Assembly: GCF_050281185.1 (NCBI RefSeq)
Contig: NZ_JBNNWS010000001.1
Coordinates: 62,001 to 126,000, forward strand
Length of the DNA stretch: 64,000 bases
Direction: 5' to 3'
Origin: Heyndrickxia sp050281185
GTDB taxonomy: Bacteria > Bacillota > Bacilli > Bacillales > Bacillaceae_C
Shown here: positions 45,268-54,023 of the stretch, one piece after another
Numbering within the stretch: position 1 is the stretch's first letter
Layout of the letters: the number at the start of each line of letters is the position of its first letter
Program-made: the position numbers and the translations under genes
Notes under the pieces: generated by a model
What the model saw: only the letters and a program-made list of their open reading frames with translations
Database searches by the model: none
What the model was told of the DNA's origin: nothing

Positions 45268-47496
45268 CTATATCTGTCTTAACAAAAATTCACACACTTT
45301 ACTCGAACTAAGCCTAGCCGCTACAAAAGGGGGCTGGACCCCTCTGGCGCCTTCGAGCGGAAGTCCCAGCCACAAAACTTTCTCGTCAATCATCACAAAC
45401 GGAAATGGAAAGCTCTCTTCTAGCCAGTCATCGTAATTACTATACTTTTGATTGGAAATAACGGTCAATTTTATTCGTTTTTCTCTATCAAATAACTGCT
45501 TGGTCCATTCTTCGGATAACTTGGTTCCCTCTGGCAAGGATATGATAATCGATGATTTTGCCGATCTCAAGTCTTGAAAAACAGCTTCCACTTTTCGTGC
45601 ATGAATCCATCTTAATTTTGATTGTTGGTTTCGAATCCATGAACCAATTTCTTTTGTTGTAACCGTTTGTTTGTTTCTGACTTGATGGTCAACAAGTTGC
45701 CGCAACGTTTTTCCTTTATAAATGTGCTTTTCGATAAAACTTCTGTTGCTGACGTGAAGAAATTTTCCTTTCGTTCTCGTAATGGCTACGTTGATCAAAC
45801 GTTCACTTTCCTTGCCGTTTATTAGCATACCAGCCCGATCTTGCGGGGCACTATCGACCGTATCAAATATCATCACATCACGTTCACTCCCCTGGAATCG
45901 GTGGACAGTGGCTGCAATAATATCCGCCCCGCTGCGCTCTTTCTCATATATCTCTTCAAGAAGCAGTTCCATAAGATTCGCCTGAGCACGGTATGGTGTC
46001 ACATACCCGATTGATTTAGCACCACCCATATATGCTTCATGAATCAATTGAAAAGACAGCAATAGCTGCCATAGATTGAATCTGGAATTGGTGGTTCTAT
46101 CGCTTACACAATGTAAGCCCGTGAAACTGGTATCTAAAAGTACAGCAGCTTGCTCCTTAAAAGGAGCAAGGCTTGTGATGCTATTTCTGCTTTTATTAAC
46201 ACTTTCGTGATCTCCAACCAGTGAATGATAGATGTACCGGTTGGTAAAAGCTGAAATATCAGGGTGCATCCTACGCTGTTCTTTTAATAAAAAAAGCTGA
46301 GGGTGAAGTTTCCTTTCATTCAACCATTCCACTACACCTGCCTTATGGAACACATCCTCTTTCAGCCATTTGGTAACAAGCGGATCCCGGCTTGAAGCAA
46401 TCGGAGGCAATTGCTTGAAGTCACCGCAAATAATGACTCGCTTTCCTAGGCTTGCGGCAAAAGCTGCCTGTGGTACATAAGCCATACTTGCTTCATCGAG
46501 GATGACGATGTCATAATCCGGGTCATAAACAGCACTGTCACTAGCCGCCTTTGCCAGCGTCGTTCCGACAATGAACGCATCTTTTATTAATTGAACTTCT
46601 TTCTTCCGGACTTTTTCCAGTATCCTAGCAATCTTTGTTTCTAGTTCCAGCAGATGATCCGAATCTCGTTTACTGAAAGAATGGGCCAAGTCTTGCTTTA
46701 AGTGGCGTCGTTCTTCAACTAGTCTCTCTCTATCCTGGGCAAGGAGCGGGTCCTGCTTTTCAATAAGCAGATTTGTGGTAATATCGTGATTTGCAGATAG
46801 CGTTTCCCCGATGTTCCCTCCGTAGCGGAGCACATCCCCTTCTCTGAATCTTTTTTTCCTTTTTATAAAATCAGTCATTTCACTCATCAACACATCAACA
46901 GCTTGATTGCTATGCGATAAAATCAGCACTTTCTTCTTCTGGAAATATTTGTTAGCTGCAGTTCTGGCCAAAGTGTATGTCTTTCCGGTACCCGGTGGCC
47001 CCCAGACAAACGTGGCAGGATTGTATTTAGATCTCAAAATCAATTCATGGACATTACTCTTGATCTTTTCCTCGGGATGTTTTGTTTCCATGGAAGGATT
47101 CATCAATCTCTTCACTCGCAGCCGCTTTTGTTTGCTTTTTTTGATTTCATCCAACCGCTCTATTAATTGTTCAAGCAGTTCCCAAGGGTCATGCAGCAGA
47201 TAAGCATCCGGGATGAGATCACCAAAGTTCTGTTCTAATTCAAGAATAACTCCCCTGCCTTCAGAGGAAAGCACCTTTCCACTACTTTTCATCGTTCCCC
47301 ATTCTAATTTTATGAAGGAACCAACTGGTATCCTTAATGAGATAGCTGTATCAAAATAGTAGCTATAGGTGCCGTCGTTCGATAACAGTCTTCCATTTGT
47401 TACAGAATAGCGGCTGCCACCAAACTTTTTTAGGTGATTAATCTCTTGTTGCAGTGCTTGCTGCCATTCTTTGATATACGTTTTGGTTGTTGTCAT
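45268..47496 (-). CDS. DNA2/NAM7-type SF1 helicase with PLD-like C-terminus, 742 aa
   Basis: Superfamily 1 ATPase. Walker A FVWGPPGTGKT is at about 163-173 and Walker B IVILDEAS is followed by GDFKQLPP. EQRRMHPDI, YVTPYRAQANLM, HRFQGSERDVMIFDTVDS and NVAITRTKGKF are motifs IV-VI. The C-terminal 120 residues contain a degenerate phospholipase-D-like segment (FVMIDEKVLWLGLP). Such helicases occur both in housekeeping RNA/DNA roles and in defence loci. The start is ATG at 47496, with AAGGGG upstream. It shares orientation with the YgjP-like gene 230 nt upstream. Confidence 0.88.
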   Translation of the reverse strand: MTTTKTYIKEWQQALQQEINHLKKFGGSRYSVTNGRLLSNDGTYSYYFDTAISLRIPVGSFIKLEWGTMKSSGKVLSSEGRGVILELEQNFGDLIPDAYLLHDPWELLEQLIERLDEIKKSKQKRLRVKRLMNPSMETKHPEEKIKSNVHELILRSKYNPATFVWGPPGTGKTYTLARTAANKYFQKKKVLILSHSNQAVDVLMSEMTDFIKRKKRFREGDVLRYGGNIGETLSANHDITTNLLIEKQDPLLAQDRERLVEERRHLKQDLAHSFSKRDSDHLLELETKIARILEKVRKKEVQLIKDAFIVGTTLAKAASDSAVYDPDYDIVILDEASMAYVPQAAFAASLGKRVIICGDFKQLPPIASSRDPLVTKWLKEDVFHKAGVVEWLNERKLHPQLFLLKEQRRMHPDISAFTNRYIYHSLVGDHESVNKSRNSITSLAPFKEQAAVLLDTSFTGLHCVSDRTTNSRFNLWQLLLSFQLIHEAYMGGAKSIGYVTPYRAQANLMELLLEEIYEKERSGADIIAATVHRFQGSERDVMIFDTVDSAPQDRAGMLINGKESERLINVAITRTKGKFLHVSNRSFIEKHIYKGKTLRQLVDHQVRNKQTVTTKEIGSWIRNQQSKLRWIHARKVEAVFQDLRSAKSSIIISLPEGTKLSEEWTKQLFDREKRIKLTVISNQKYSNYDDWLEESFPFPFVMIDEKVLWLGLPLEGARGVQPPFVAARLSSSKVCEFLLRQI

Positions 47497-47652
47497 TTGC
47501 TTCCCCTTGTTATTTACTAAAAAGAGCCAGTGACCTACAGTAACATGTCGAAAAGATATTGACAAGTTCCAGAAAGTTACAGGCACTTATTTTATTTTAA
47601 AATTATTTACGTGATGGATTCCACAAGGCTTGGTTGGTAGTAGTAGATCAAA

Positions 47653-47694
47653 AGCATAGGGACGGTTCTTTTGCAAAAGAACTGTCCCTATGCT
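47653..47694. repeat. 42-bp near-perfect palindrome
   Basis: Arms AGCATAGGGACGGTTCTTTT and AAAAGAACTGTCCCTATGCT surround GC, with a single G/T difference. No T-run follows, so it is not an ordinary terminator. It has the GGGACGGTTCTTTT word found in many Firmicute dispersed palindromes. Confidence 0.75.
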
Positions 47695-47709
47695 CTATAT
47701 ATAATAATA

Positions 47710-47731
47710 GGGGGCAAGGTACCTGTCCCTA
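47710..47731. repeat. GGGACA dispersed repeat, copy 5
   Basis: GGGGCAAGGTACCTGTCCCT. Read leftward it provides the TAG stop of the YgjP-like gene. Confidence 0.5.
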
Positions 47732-48436
47732 TACAGTCATTTTCCAATTTGAAAAAGCTAACCAGTTTTCTTTTTCCTTATAGTCAGGCATGATTTTTCC
47801 AACCATGCGCCAGAAGGATCGATCGTGGTTGAGGTGGATCATGTGACACATTTCGTGAACGATTACGTAGTCAATGACCTCCTGTGGTGCCATAGCTAGC
47901 CGCCAATTAAATGTTAATTGGCGGTTTGAATCACAGGTTCCCCATGTTTTTGTACTATCAGTGATACGTATGGAACGTGGTTTTGTTTTGAAGTGGCATT
48001 GATAGGTAGAGATACTCTTCCGCACTATAGCCTTGGTCTGCTGGAAATAAAATCTTTTCAATGATTGCTTTATCTTCTCATTTTCAAGCTGCTTCACGTA
48101 GATAAGGAGCCTATCTCCCTCAAACACGACATGGTCTTGGGTAATACTATGATCTTCTATAATCTTTATCGGATAGGGCTTGCCTAAATAAAGAAAGCTC
48201 TCCTCATTCTCATAGACCTTTTCCTGTGGACCTTGCAGTCTATCCTTCGCTTCTTTTAATTTTTGCTGAATAAGTTCCCAATTCGTTTCTAATATGTGCA
48301 ACACCTTTTCATCAGGTGTCTTTTTCGGAGCTTGGACTTCAATATTTCCATAGTTATCGATGGTAATTCCTATGGAGGTTCTGTTTTTGTACCTGATTTC
48401 AAAACGAATGGTCGCACCTGCGTAAGTATGTATCAT
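47729..48436 (-). CDS. YgjP/WLM-type zinc metallopeptidase, 235 aa
   Basis: The C-terminal zinc site VIVHEMCHMIHLNHDRSFW has HExxH-like geometry (HEMCH plus downstream His). KTWGTCDSNRQLTFNWRLAMAP precedes it, the hallmark of the YgjP-like (DUF45) family. The N-terminus carries the usual beta-strand region (IGITIDNYGNIEVQAPKK). The substrate is unknown; relatives often lie beside type I restriction genes. It starts 27 nt after the DUF1456 gene in one operon. Its stop is donated by a dispersed repeat. Confidence 0.9.
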   Translation of the reverse strand: MIHTYAGATIRFEIRYKNRTSIGITIDNYGNIEVQAPKKTPDEKVLHILETNWELIQQKLKEAKDRLQGPQEKVYENEESFLYLGKPYPIKIIEDHSITQDHVVFEGDRLLIYVKQLENEKIKQSLKRFYFQQTKAIVRKSISTYQCHFKTKPRSIRITDSTKTWGTCDSNRQLTFNWRLAMAPQEVIDYVIVHEMCHMIHLNHDRSFWRMVGKIMPDYKEKENWLAFSNWKMTV

Positions 48437-48463
48437 GTCATCACCAAGAATTCTTAAAGAGCA

Positions 48464-48964
48464 TCATCCCCTGTATTTGATCGCTAATCCTTTTAAGAAG
48501 TTTCTAGCGAAATTATCTCCACACTCTTTATAATTCTTATGTCCTTCTTTTCTTAATAAAGCCCCTAGTTCTCCTTTTGATACCCTCAATCCTGCATTAT
48601 CGAAAATATCCAATATATCATCAGTCGTTAAAGCCAATGCTATTTTGACTTTCTTTAACAGAAGATTATTCACGTTTCCACTCGTCTTTAACGGAGATTC
48701 TGGTGGATTAGGCTGTCCAGGCTTCGGCTCTTGTTTTCCTCTTTTATAAATAATAAGACCATTTAGAAACGAGTCTAACATACTGTGTGTACATTTGATT
48801 TGATCCTCATTCTCATAATCATCTTCATTGTATGTCTTTGTAAGTATCTTGACCACCTCTGGTACTGATACCTCTACTCCCCCATGTTTAAAAATCTCCG
48901 CCATCTCTTTATTTTTTAATTCCAATGCATATCTTAATCGAATTAATATATCGTTATTATCCAT
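48464..48964 (-). CDS. DUF1456 (YehS-like) protein, 166 aa
   Basis: Two copies of the DUF1456 repeat: DILIRLRYALELKNKEMAEIF at about residue 5, and LLLKKVKIALALTTDDILDIF at about 102. Each is followed by V(S)-x-x-E(V/L) helices, with a Pro-rich linker (EPKPGQPNPPESP) between. The family is widespread and small, with no assigned activity. AGGAGG precedes the ATG. It is the first gene of the pair with the metallopeptidase. Confidence 0.88.
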   Translation of the reverse strand: MDNNDILIRLRYALELKNKEMAEIFKHGGVEVSVPEVVKILTKTYNEDDYENEDQIKCTHSMLDSFLNGLIIYKRGKQEPKPGQPNPPESPLKTSGNVNNLLLKKVKIALALTTDDILDIFDNAGLRVSKGELGALLRKEGHKNYKECGDNFARNFLKGLAIKYRG

Positions 48965-49279
48965 TATTAGACCTCCTATTTATAAAAAATTCCTATTATT
49001 TGTGCCATTGAGAAATAGAAATGACCTTTTAATCTTGAACACTAAAACCTCTCAGTTTATTTTGACATAAAAAACGTAAAAAATAAATTTATCATTAATT
49101 GAACATATCAACTATGAAAAATCAAAATGAGGAAAGACGTTGTGTATGAAATACAACTACGATCGTCTTAACGTAGCTCATAAAAAATCATAAATTTAAT
49201 TGCAAAGAAAGAAGCAGGTTCCCAATAATGGTTAAAACCTGCTTACCCCTTTTACATTTACAGTTACTACTTGAAGACA
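48965..49279. other. Spacer with a hairpin
   Basis: No gene. AAGCAGGTT pairs with AACCTGCTT at about 49209-49243; leftward it is followed by a pyrimidine-rich run and may end the DUF4386 transcript. Confidence 0.45.
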
Positions 49280-49978
49280 CTATTTCGCTTTTAATTTCCC
49301 AAGATTTTTCTTATGAAACCCCTTCACAATTAACCAAAATGCCAAACTCATTTCATAAACACCTACTGGTAAAGCAATAAGTCCTTTTACAGCAGAATAT
49401 GGTTCTACTAGACCAAACATTTCTAGTAAACCAGCTATGAATACCATCACAGCGGTAATCATACCAAATAGTGCTAACAGCTTTGGCACGATAGCTGTTC
49501 GAAAAAGTAAATAACTATATAAAACTGTATTTAAACCTAACATGAAATTCGGACCTAACTGAGAAGTCCAACGATAAAGAGACTGTAACATGAAACCTAT
49601 AGCTGAAAGATTCTCTTCATTTGTAAAGTCCCCTGTTTCATATTGTATACTAATACTTAATAAACCTAATATACTCACTATTCCTATTGCAATAAAAACA
49701 GCCTCCATAAATCGAAAACAAAGATACCCTAATGCTATGTGTTCATTCCAACGACGAAGATAAGGAAAAAGCATAACTGCTGTTCCAATTGCCATCACTA
49801 CGAGTAATAGGTCATTGATAGCACCAAGCAAAACGTTCGTTTCATGTCCATTTATGACCGTCATATACCATTGATCTGATAAAACTGGTTTATATAAGAC
49901 AACCGCTATTATAGAAGTAACGGCCGCAACAATATAAAATACTCCTATTATAATCCCATTCACTCGGTCTCGTGTCAT
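49280..49978 (-). CDS. DUF4386 integral membrane protein, 232 aa
   Basis: Six hydrophobic segments with the DUF4386 pattern: GIIIGVFYIVAAVTSIIAV, LLGAINDLLLVVMAIGTAVML, and LGPNFMLGLNTVLYSYLL. The family is of unknown function. It is divergent from an AraC-type activator, with only 88 bp between the starts, so it is likely a target of that regulator. The start is ATG at 49978, after AAGGGGG. Confidence 0.85.
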   Translation of the reverse strand: MTRDRVNGIIIGVFYIVAAVTSIIAVVLYKPVLSDQWYMTVINGHETNVLLGAINDLLLVVMAIGTAVMLFPYLRRWNEHIALGYLCFRFMEAVFIAIGIVSILGLLSISIQYETGDFTNEENLSAIGFMLQSLYRWTSQLGPNFMLGLNTVLYSYLLFRTAIVPKLLALFGMITAVMVFIAGLLEMFGLVEPYSAVKGLIALPVGVYEMSLAFWLIVKGFHKKNLGKLKAK

Positions 49979-50066
49979 TTTTTTACCCCCTTGAAATAAT
50001 TACTTTTAGAACTTCATATGTTAGACTAATTAGAAAATAAAAAAATATTTGATGTAAGGTGATACG

Positions 50067-50936
50067 ATGGAACATTATGAAGTAATAGAAAAGGCTTTAA
50101 TCAATATTGAAAATAATTTAGAACGTCCGCTATCATTGGATTCTGTTGCCAATAGCTTCAACATCTCTAAATACTATTTTCATAGACTTTTTTCTGCAAT
50201 GATGGGTTGTTCATTAAACCAGTACATACTATCCAGGAGGTTAAATTCATCCGTAAAATTAATTCAAAATGAAAACCTATCACTAACAGATATTGCGTAT
50301 CAACTAAACTTTGGAACTCCATCATCTTTCACCCGCGCTTTCAAACGCCAATACGGTATAGCGCCAAGCTCACTCAGAGAAAAAAATGTGACGGTACCTC
50401 TTGCACCAATACCATTAGTCGTTAAAAGACCCATAAAAAACATCAATGGTGATATTGTCACTGATTTCACCCTTACAGAATTCGAAGCAATTCAAGTATG
50501 CGGCATTGCCTTTGAAGTCGATCTAGCAACAGACGATTACAAGACAAAGATTCGCTCTCATTCCAAAATGCTGTTAAACAACATCGATGAAACCATCAGC
50601 GGTTCATGTTACGTCATCTATTCTAATTGCCAACCAAATTCAACTCGTTTCAAAGTTTTATTTGGGATTCCACATGATTTGCAGATTGATAAGCCCTATT
50701 ACTTTAACATTGATGTACCACAACTCTTTTGTGCCAGATTCAGATACTTTGGTGATTTACTCGACATAGGAGATGTCCTCGTCACTGACTTTGCCAGATT
50801 TTTAAAAATCTCCAAGCAGGAACCCGAGAATTCACATATTGAACTTATTCAAGTTTTTAAAAACATTCACACGCTTGATTCTGACTATCACATATACGTA
50901 CCAATCAAAAAACTGCCCATAGATTCAGATGTTTAA
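50067..50936 (+). CDS. AraC-family regulator with GyrI-like ligand domain, 289 aa
   Basis: The N-terminal AraC DNA-binding domain has two helix-turn-helix units: LDSVANSFNISKYYFHRLF, and DIAYQLNFGTPSSFTRAFKR (residues about 23-100). The C-terminal half (from about 125) is a GyrI-like/effector-binding domain, as in Rob and BmrR-type regulators (FTLTEFEAIQVCGIAFEVD). This layout is common in multidrug-sensing activators. The start is ATG at 50067, with AAGGTG upstream. It is divergent from the DUF4386 gene. Confidence 0.88.
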   Translation: MEHYEVIEKALINIENNLERPLSLDSVANSFNISKYYFHRLFSAMMGCSLNQYILSRRLNSSVKLIQNENLSLTDIAYQLNFGTPSSFTRAFKRQYGIAPSSLREKNVTVPLAPIPLVVKRPIKNINGDIVTDFTLTEFEAIQVCGIAFEVDLATDDYKTKIRSHSKMLLNNIDETISGSCYVIYSNCQPNSTRFKVLFGIPHDLQIDKPYYFNIDVPQLFCARFRYFGDLLDIGDVLVTDFARFLKISKQEPENSHIELIQVFKNIHTLDSDYHIYVPIKKLPIDSDV

Positions 50937-51228
50937 TGGAACTTTTTTTATTTTAAACTCCTCCATTCTCATTAAAAAATTTATTATTACTGATAAAAAG
51001 ATAACATCATGGTCTTAATAAAACTTTCCAAATCTTGCTGTAATTCGTACTGGTAACCAGAGGCATATTCTGCAATGTAAAAAGGCACCTCATTTGAGCT
51101 GCCATAGGTCAACTAATACACTTAATTTCAGTTCATCAAATTGAGAATGCGCATTTTTTAATCCTTAACCAATTTAAATAAATGATTAGTTAAGGAAAAT
51201 GTAAGATTTATTTTATGAACACAAGAAC

Positions 51229-51380
51229 AAAAGCGCAAGCGCCGCAGCTCTAGCGTACGGATTTCGTAGTCTTCGACTGAGATAAAGGAAACACGGTGAG
51301 GTAGTTCACGAGCCGATGTTGACTTATCGTAGGGAGGAGACGGAGAAATCCGCTAGCCGACGGCTGCTTGCGCTAGACGT
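51229..51380. repeat. Dispersed palindromic element, copy B
   Basis: It begins AAAAGCGCAAGCGCC, shares TTGACTTATCGTAGGGAG and CGCTAGCCGA with copy A, and ends CTTGCGCTAG. It is longer than copy A because of an insert of about 45 bp in the first half. Confidence 0.75.
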
Positions 51381-51440
51381 AAACCTCGCTCTTCATAAAG
51401 TTATCCACAGTGCGAATATTTTATAATTTCCTAAGCGACT

Positions 51441-51469
51441 AAAAAAGCACTTTCCTTTTGGAAAGTGCC
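51441..51469 (-). terminator. Terminator, leftward
   Basis: GCACTTTCC pairs with GGAAAGTGC; leftward it is followed by six T residues. Confidence 0.65.
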
Positions 51470-51559
51470 TGATGGTTGAAGATCTTATTATGAAAGCATT
51501 AGATAATACTTAGCAACAATCTAACACTAACTGTCTTGAATGCTAATTTCAGTCCTATT

Positions 51560-51660
51560 TTAATCCCAACTGGGATACACACTCCACATGGCTTGTGTGC
51601 TGACGATAGAATAAAATATATTGAGATGCAAGATATTCACCTTTAAACCAAAAACAAAAC
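51560..51660 (-). repeat. Repeated gene tail, copy 3 (divergent)
   Basis: Leftward frame GEYLASQYILFYRQHTSHVEC followed by VSQLGLK and stop. It shares the THVE(C/S) ending with copies at 32612 and 45030 but lacks the same hairpin. Confidence 0.4.
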
Positions 51661-51724
51661 CAGGCATTAGTGCTTCAACTAATGCCTCCTCCTCCGATTG
51701 AATATTCATTATGAATATTTACTT

Positions 51725-51940
51725 CTATAATATCTTTACCTCAATTACATCTTCAATGTCAATTTCTAAAACATTTGCAATCCTTTGCAAAATTGGGAAA
51801 CTAAATCGTTGCTTTTTCTGTCCCTCCTCAATTGCATTTAAAACTTGTACCGATACCCCAGTTTCGTTTGCTAATCTTTCAATTGGTATTTCCTTTTCAT
51901 TTCTAATTTGTTTCAACCTTTCACCAAAATCCCCCTGCAT
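51725..51940 (-). CDS. Small XRE-type regulator, 71 aa
   Basis: A single Cro/C1-type helix-turn-helix fills the protein: RLKQIRNEKEIPIERLANETG, then VSVQVLNAIEEGQKKQRFSF and LQRIANVLEIDIEDVI. The size is that of small phage repressors or restriction control proteins. GGGAGG lies 9-10 nt before the ATG. It marks the left edge of the accessory block and is divergent from the zinc-finger gene at 52201. Confidence 0.88.
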   Translation of the reverse strand: MQGDFGERLKQIRNEKEIPIERLANETGVSVQVLNAIEEGQKKQRFSFPILQRIANVLEIDIEDVIEVKIL

Positions 51941-52083
51941 TAATTAAATTCCTCCCTAAAAATTTTTCTACAAACAAGAAACCTTATTGAAAATTTATAT
52001 ATTATATACTTTTACTTCCGCTTTAATCAATATAGGTAATAAAGGTTGAAGCAACTGAATTTTAAAAGATACTTTTTCCATCG

Positions 52084-52095
52084 ACTATAGTCATC
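52084..52095. promoter_or_regulatory. GACTATAGTC palindrome, copy 1
   Basis: CGACTATAGTCA lies in the divergent region between the XRE gene and the zinc-finger gene. The same 10-mer is at 55657-55666, and a 9/10 match is upstream of the restriction gene (61813-61823). Confidence 0.4.
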
Positions 52096-52200
52096 AAATT
52101 ATTACCTTTTCCAATCTTTTATAAAAAAATTCAATCGTAATGAATATTTCTTCAAAATGAAATGAATATTAATCCCTAAAAAGAAAGAGGGGGATTAAAA

Positions 52201-52833
52201 ATGCTATTTAGAAAATCGACTTTATTACATGGTCCAATTTTTAGACAAGTTTGTACAAAAGCATATGATAGGGGAGATATCCGTCTCCAATGCACTTATT
52301 GCAATCTTTTTAATGCAGAAAAGGAGGAAAATGAAAGACATATATGCAAATTATGTTTTGGTGATAAAACTTTTGAATATTTGACAGCAATGACAATAAA
52401 ACACATGAAAATAAATAATTATGAGGCTCATTTCCAGTATTCATCAAAAGAATGTTTCTATAAAAGTTTACTTAATTTTGATTTCCGTCTTTGTCCTATA
52501 CATTTTCACCAAACCTGTTTTTTCATAGAGATGCTTGAGGATTGGCATACTTTTGAAGATTTCAGTGGCTTAATAAAGGGTGCGATAAAGCTGAAATACG
52601 CCATGATGATTAAAGAACCTATATTTTATCTATATGAGGAGGATTTTGGAACACGTTTTGATAAAGAAGAAACTTGCATTCTTAATGCAACCAAGAAAGT
52701 TAAAGGCTTTTTTGAATTAGCCGAACAAATTGCTAACAGCAGTGGGGTACAGAGAGATAACCTATTGAATGATATTTACAAAATGTCTCCTTATTACCCG
52801 TTTCTAAAATTTTTAGATAAAGACGCTATATAA
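52201..52833 (+). CDS. Hypothetical zinc-finger protein, 210 aa
   Basis: An N-terminal four-cysteine zinc-binding pair is visible: LQCTYCNLF, then RHICKLCFGD (residues about 30-60). A second His/Cys cluster, CPIHFHQTCFF, is at about 99. The rest is helical, with no family recognised. GAGGGGG lies 6-7 nt before the ATG. It is the first of two rightward genes in the accessory block. Nucleic-acid binding is plausible from the zinc ribbon but unproven. Confidence 0.65.
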   Translation: MLFRKSTLLHGPIFRQVCTKAYDRGDIRLQCTYCNLFNAEKEENERHICKLCFGDKTFEYLTAMTIKHMKINNYEAHFQYSSKECFYKSLLNFDFRLCPIHFHQTCFFIEMLEDWHTFEDFSGLIKGAIKLKYAMMIKEPIFYLYEEDFGTRFDKEETCILNATKKVKGFFELAEQIANSSGVQRDNLLNDIYKMSPYYPFLKFLDKDAI

Positions 52834-52945
52834 AAGAAATTCTGTCGATTTCTCATTAAAGGAAGTCCAACATAATCGGGGAATAAAGTATCAGCACTCC
52901 AACTATAATTATAAAAAATTTATTATAGCAAAGGAGTTGACTGGT

Positions 52946-53437
52946 TTGAATAAAGAAGAATTCTTAACTATGAATCCAGATTTACGTGTAAAAAAGATAA
53001 ACAAAATGCTTGAAACAATGCAGTTACCTGACATCGCAAAATTACTCGATATGCCTTCGAGCAGCTTTTCTTCCGAAATGCAAAAAGGAGATTATGTGTT
53101 TATTAAAAGAGATAAAAAATATTTTAAGTTTTTGAGGGGGATAAATAGTCCAGAGAAAGAAATAAAAACTTCCGATTATAATGAGGAGCTTTTATTCATC
53201 AAAGAGAACTTTGACGTACTAAAAAAACTTTTATCGAATCAAGAAAATGGCATCAGGTTAATTCTTGATAAAAAGATATATGAAACTAAAGCCAAGTACG
53301 TAAATAAAAATATCAAGGTAAATGATTCTATCTATCAAGAGTTTACCTCGACATGCGAAAGGCAATTTCCACATTTAAAAATACAAGATTTAATCGCTCA
53401 AGCATTTGTTGATTTTATTTTAAAATATTCTTCTTAA
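52946..53437 (+). CDS. HTH plus ribbon-helix-helix-like DNA-binding protein, 163 aa
   Basis: The N-terminal segment VKKINKMLETMQLPDIAKLLDMPSS has the spacing of a helix-turn-helix. The C-terminus, NKNIKVNDSIYQEFTSTCERQF followed by LIAQAFVDFIL, resembles an RHH (CopG/Arc-like) fold. A Lys-rich linker joins them. The start is TTG at 52946, with AAGGAG 8 nt upstream. A terminator follows. Such proteins are typical of plasmids and integrative elements; the target is unknown. Confidence 0.6.
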   Translation: MNKEEFLTMNPDLRVKKINKMLETMQLPDIAKLLDMPSSSFSSEMQKGDYVFIKRDKKYFKFLRGINSPEKEIKTSDYNEELLFIKENFDVLKKLLSNQENGIRLILDKKIYETKAKYVNKNIKVNDSIYQEFTSTCERQFPHLKIQDLIAQAFVDFILKYSS

Positions 53438-53495
53438 GACAATAAATCTTGACTATTAATAAGAATTTCTAAAATGGTATAACATTTTAAATAGA

Positions 53496-53524
53496 AAACA
53501 TCTCCGCAGCGGAGATGTTTTCTT
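53496..53524 (+). terminator. Terminator after the HTH/RHH gene
   Basis: AAAACATCTCCGC pairs with GCGGAGATGTTTT, followed by CTT. Confidence 0.85.
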
Positions 53525-53681
53525 AATGTCAGCGGGATTTCTTGTTGTGAGGTATGTTTGTCCCTTATAATAAACTTTAAATGACCAGAGCAATAAAAAG
53601 CACCCAAAGATTAATTTTGACCAACTATTTTTCCTTATCTGCAGAACAATATGGACATTGTTTCAGGAAACTTATTCTTGC

Positions 53682-53948
53682 TTACCAATTTAAATCATCA
53701 TATTTCACTAATGTTTGAGAACAAAAGGTCACTTCGTAATCCTCAAATTCAACTACTTTCTTTTTATGTACTTCTCTAATTGAAGAAACTTTTAAAATAT
53801 GTGTAGAAAGCAAGTCGCCTATTATGACAGGCATACCAACTTCCAATTCTTTGTTAGAACAAAATTGAATATACTTTCCAGTTGTGTCTCCTATGAAATA
53901 GTATTCAAAATTTTTATCCATGTGCGATTCAAAACGGTCAATAATCAT
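53682..53948 (-). CDS. Hypothetical protein, 88 aa
   Basis: Small beta-rich protein (FEYYFIGDTTGKYIQFC, then VVEFEDYEVTFCSQTLV) with two cysteines. No family recognised. The start is ATG at 53948, after GGGAGGAAAATC. It is the last gene of the leftward small-gene cluster. Confidence 0.6.
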   Translation of the reverse strand: MIIDRFESHMDKNFEYYFIGDTTGKYIQFCSNKELEVGMPVIIGDLLSTHILKVSSIREVHKKKVVEFEDYEVTFCSQTLVKYDDLNW

Positions 53949-54023
53949 GATTTTCCTCCCTTTTAATGATACAAACGGAACAAAAGAAGAAATCCTCAAG
54001 TGAAGAACTTTTTCTTTATCGTG

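Larger units (their letters stand above)
50937..51724. other. Gene-free region rich in repeats
   Basis: No intact gene. It contains the dispersed palindromic element (51229-51380), a hairpin with a leftward T-run (51441-51469), and a leftward remnant frame ending TSHVECVSQLGLK. Confidence 0.6.

Noticed and set aside
47653..47694. Palindrome considered as a terminator
   Set aside because: No T-run on either strand after the stem; better treated as a dispersed palindrome.
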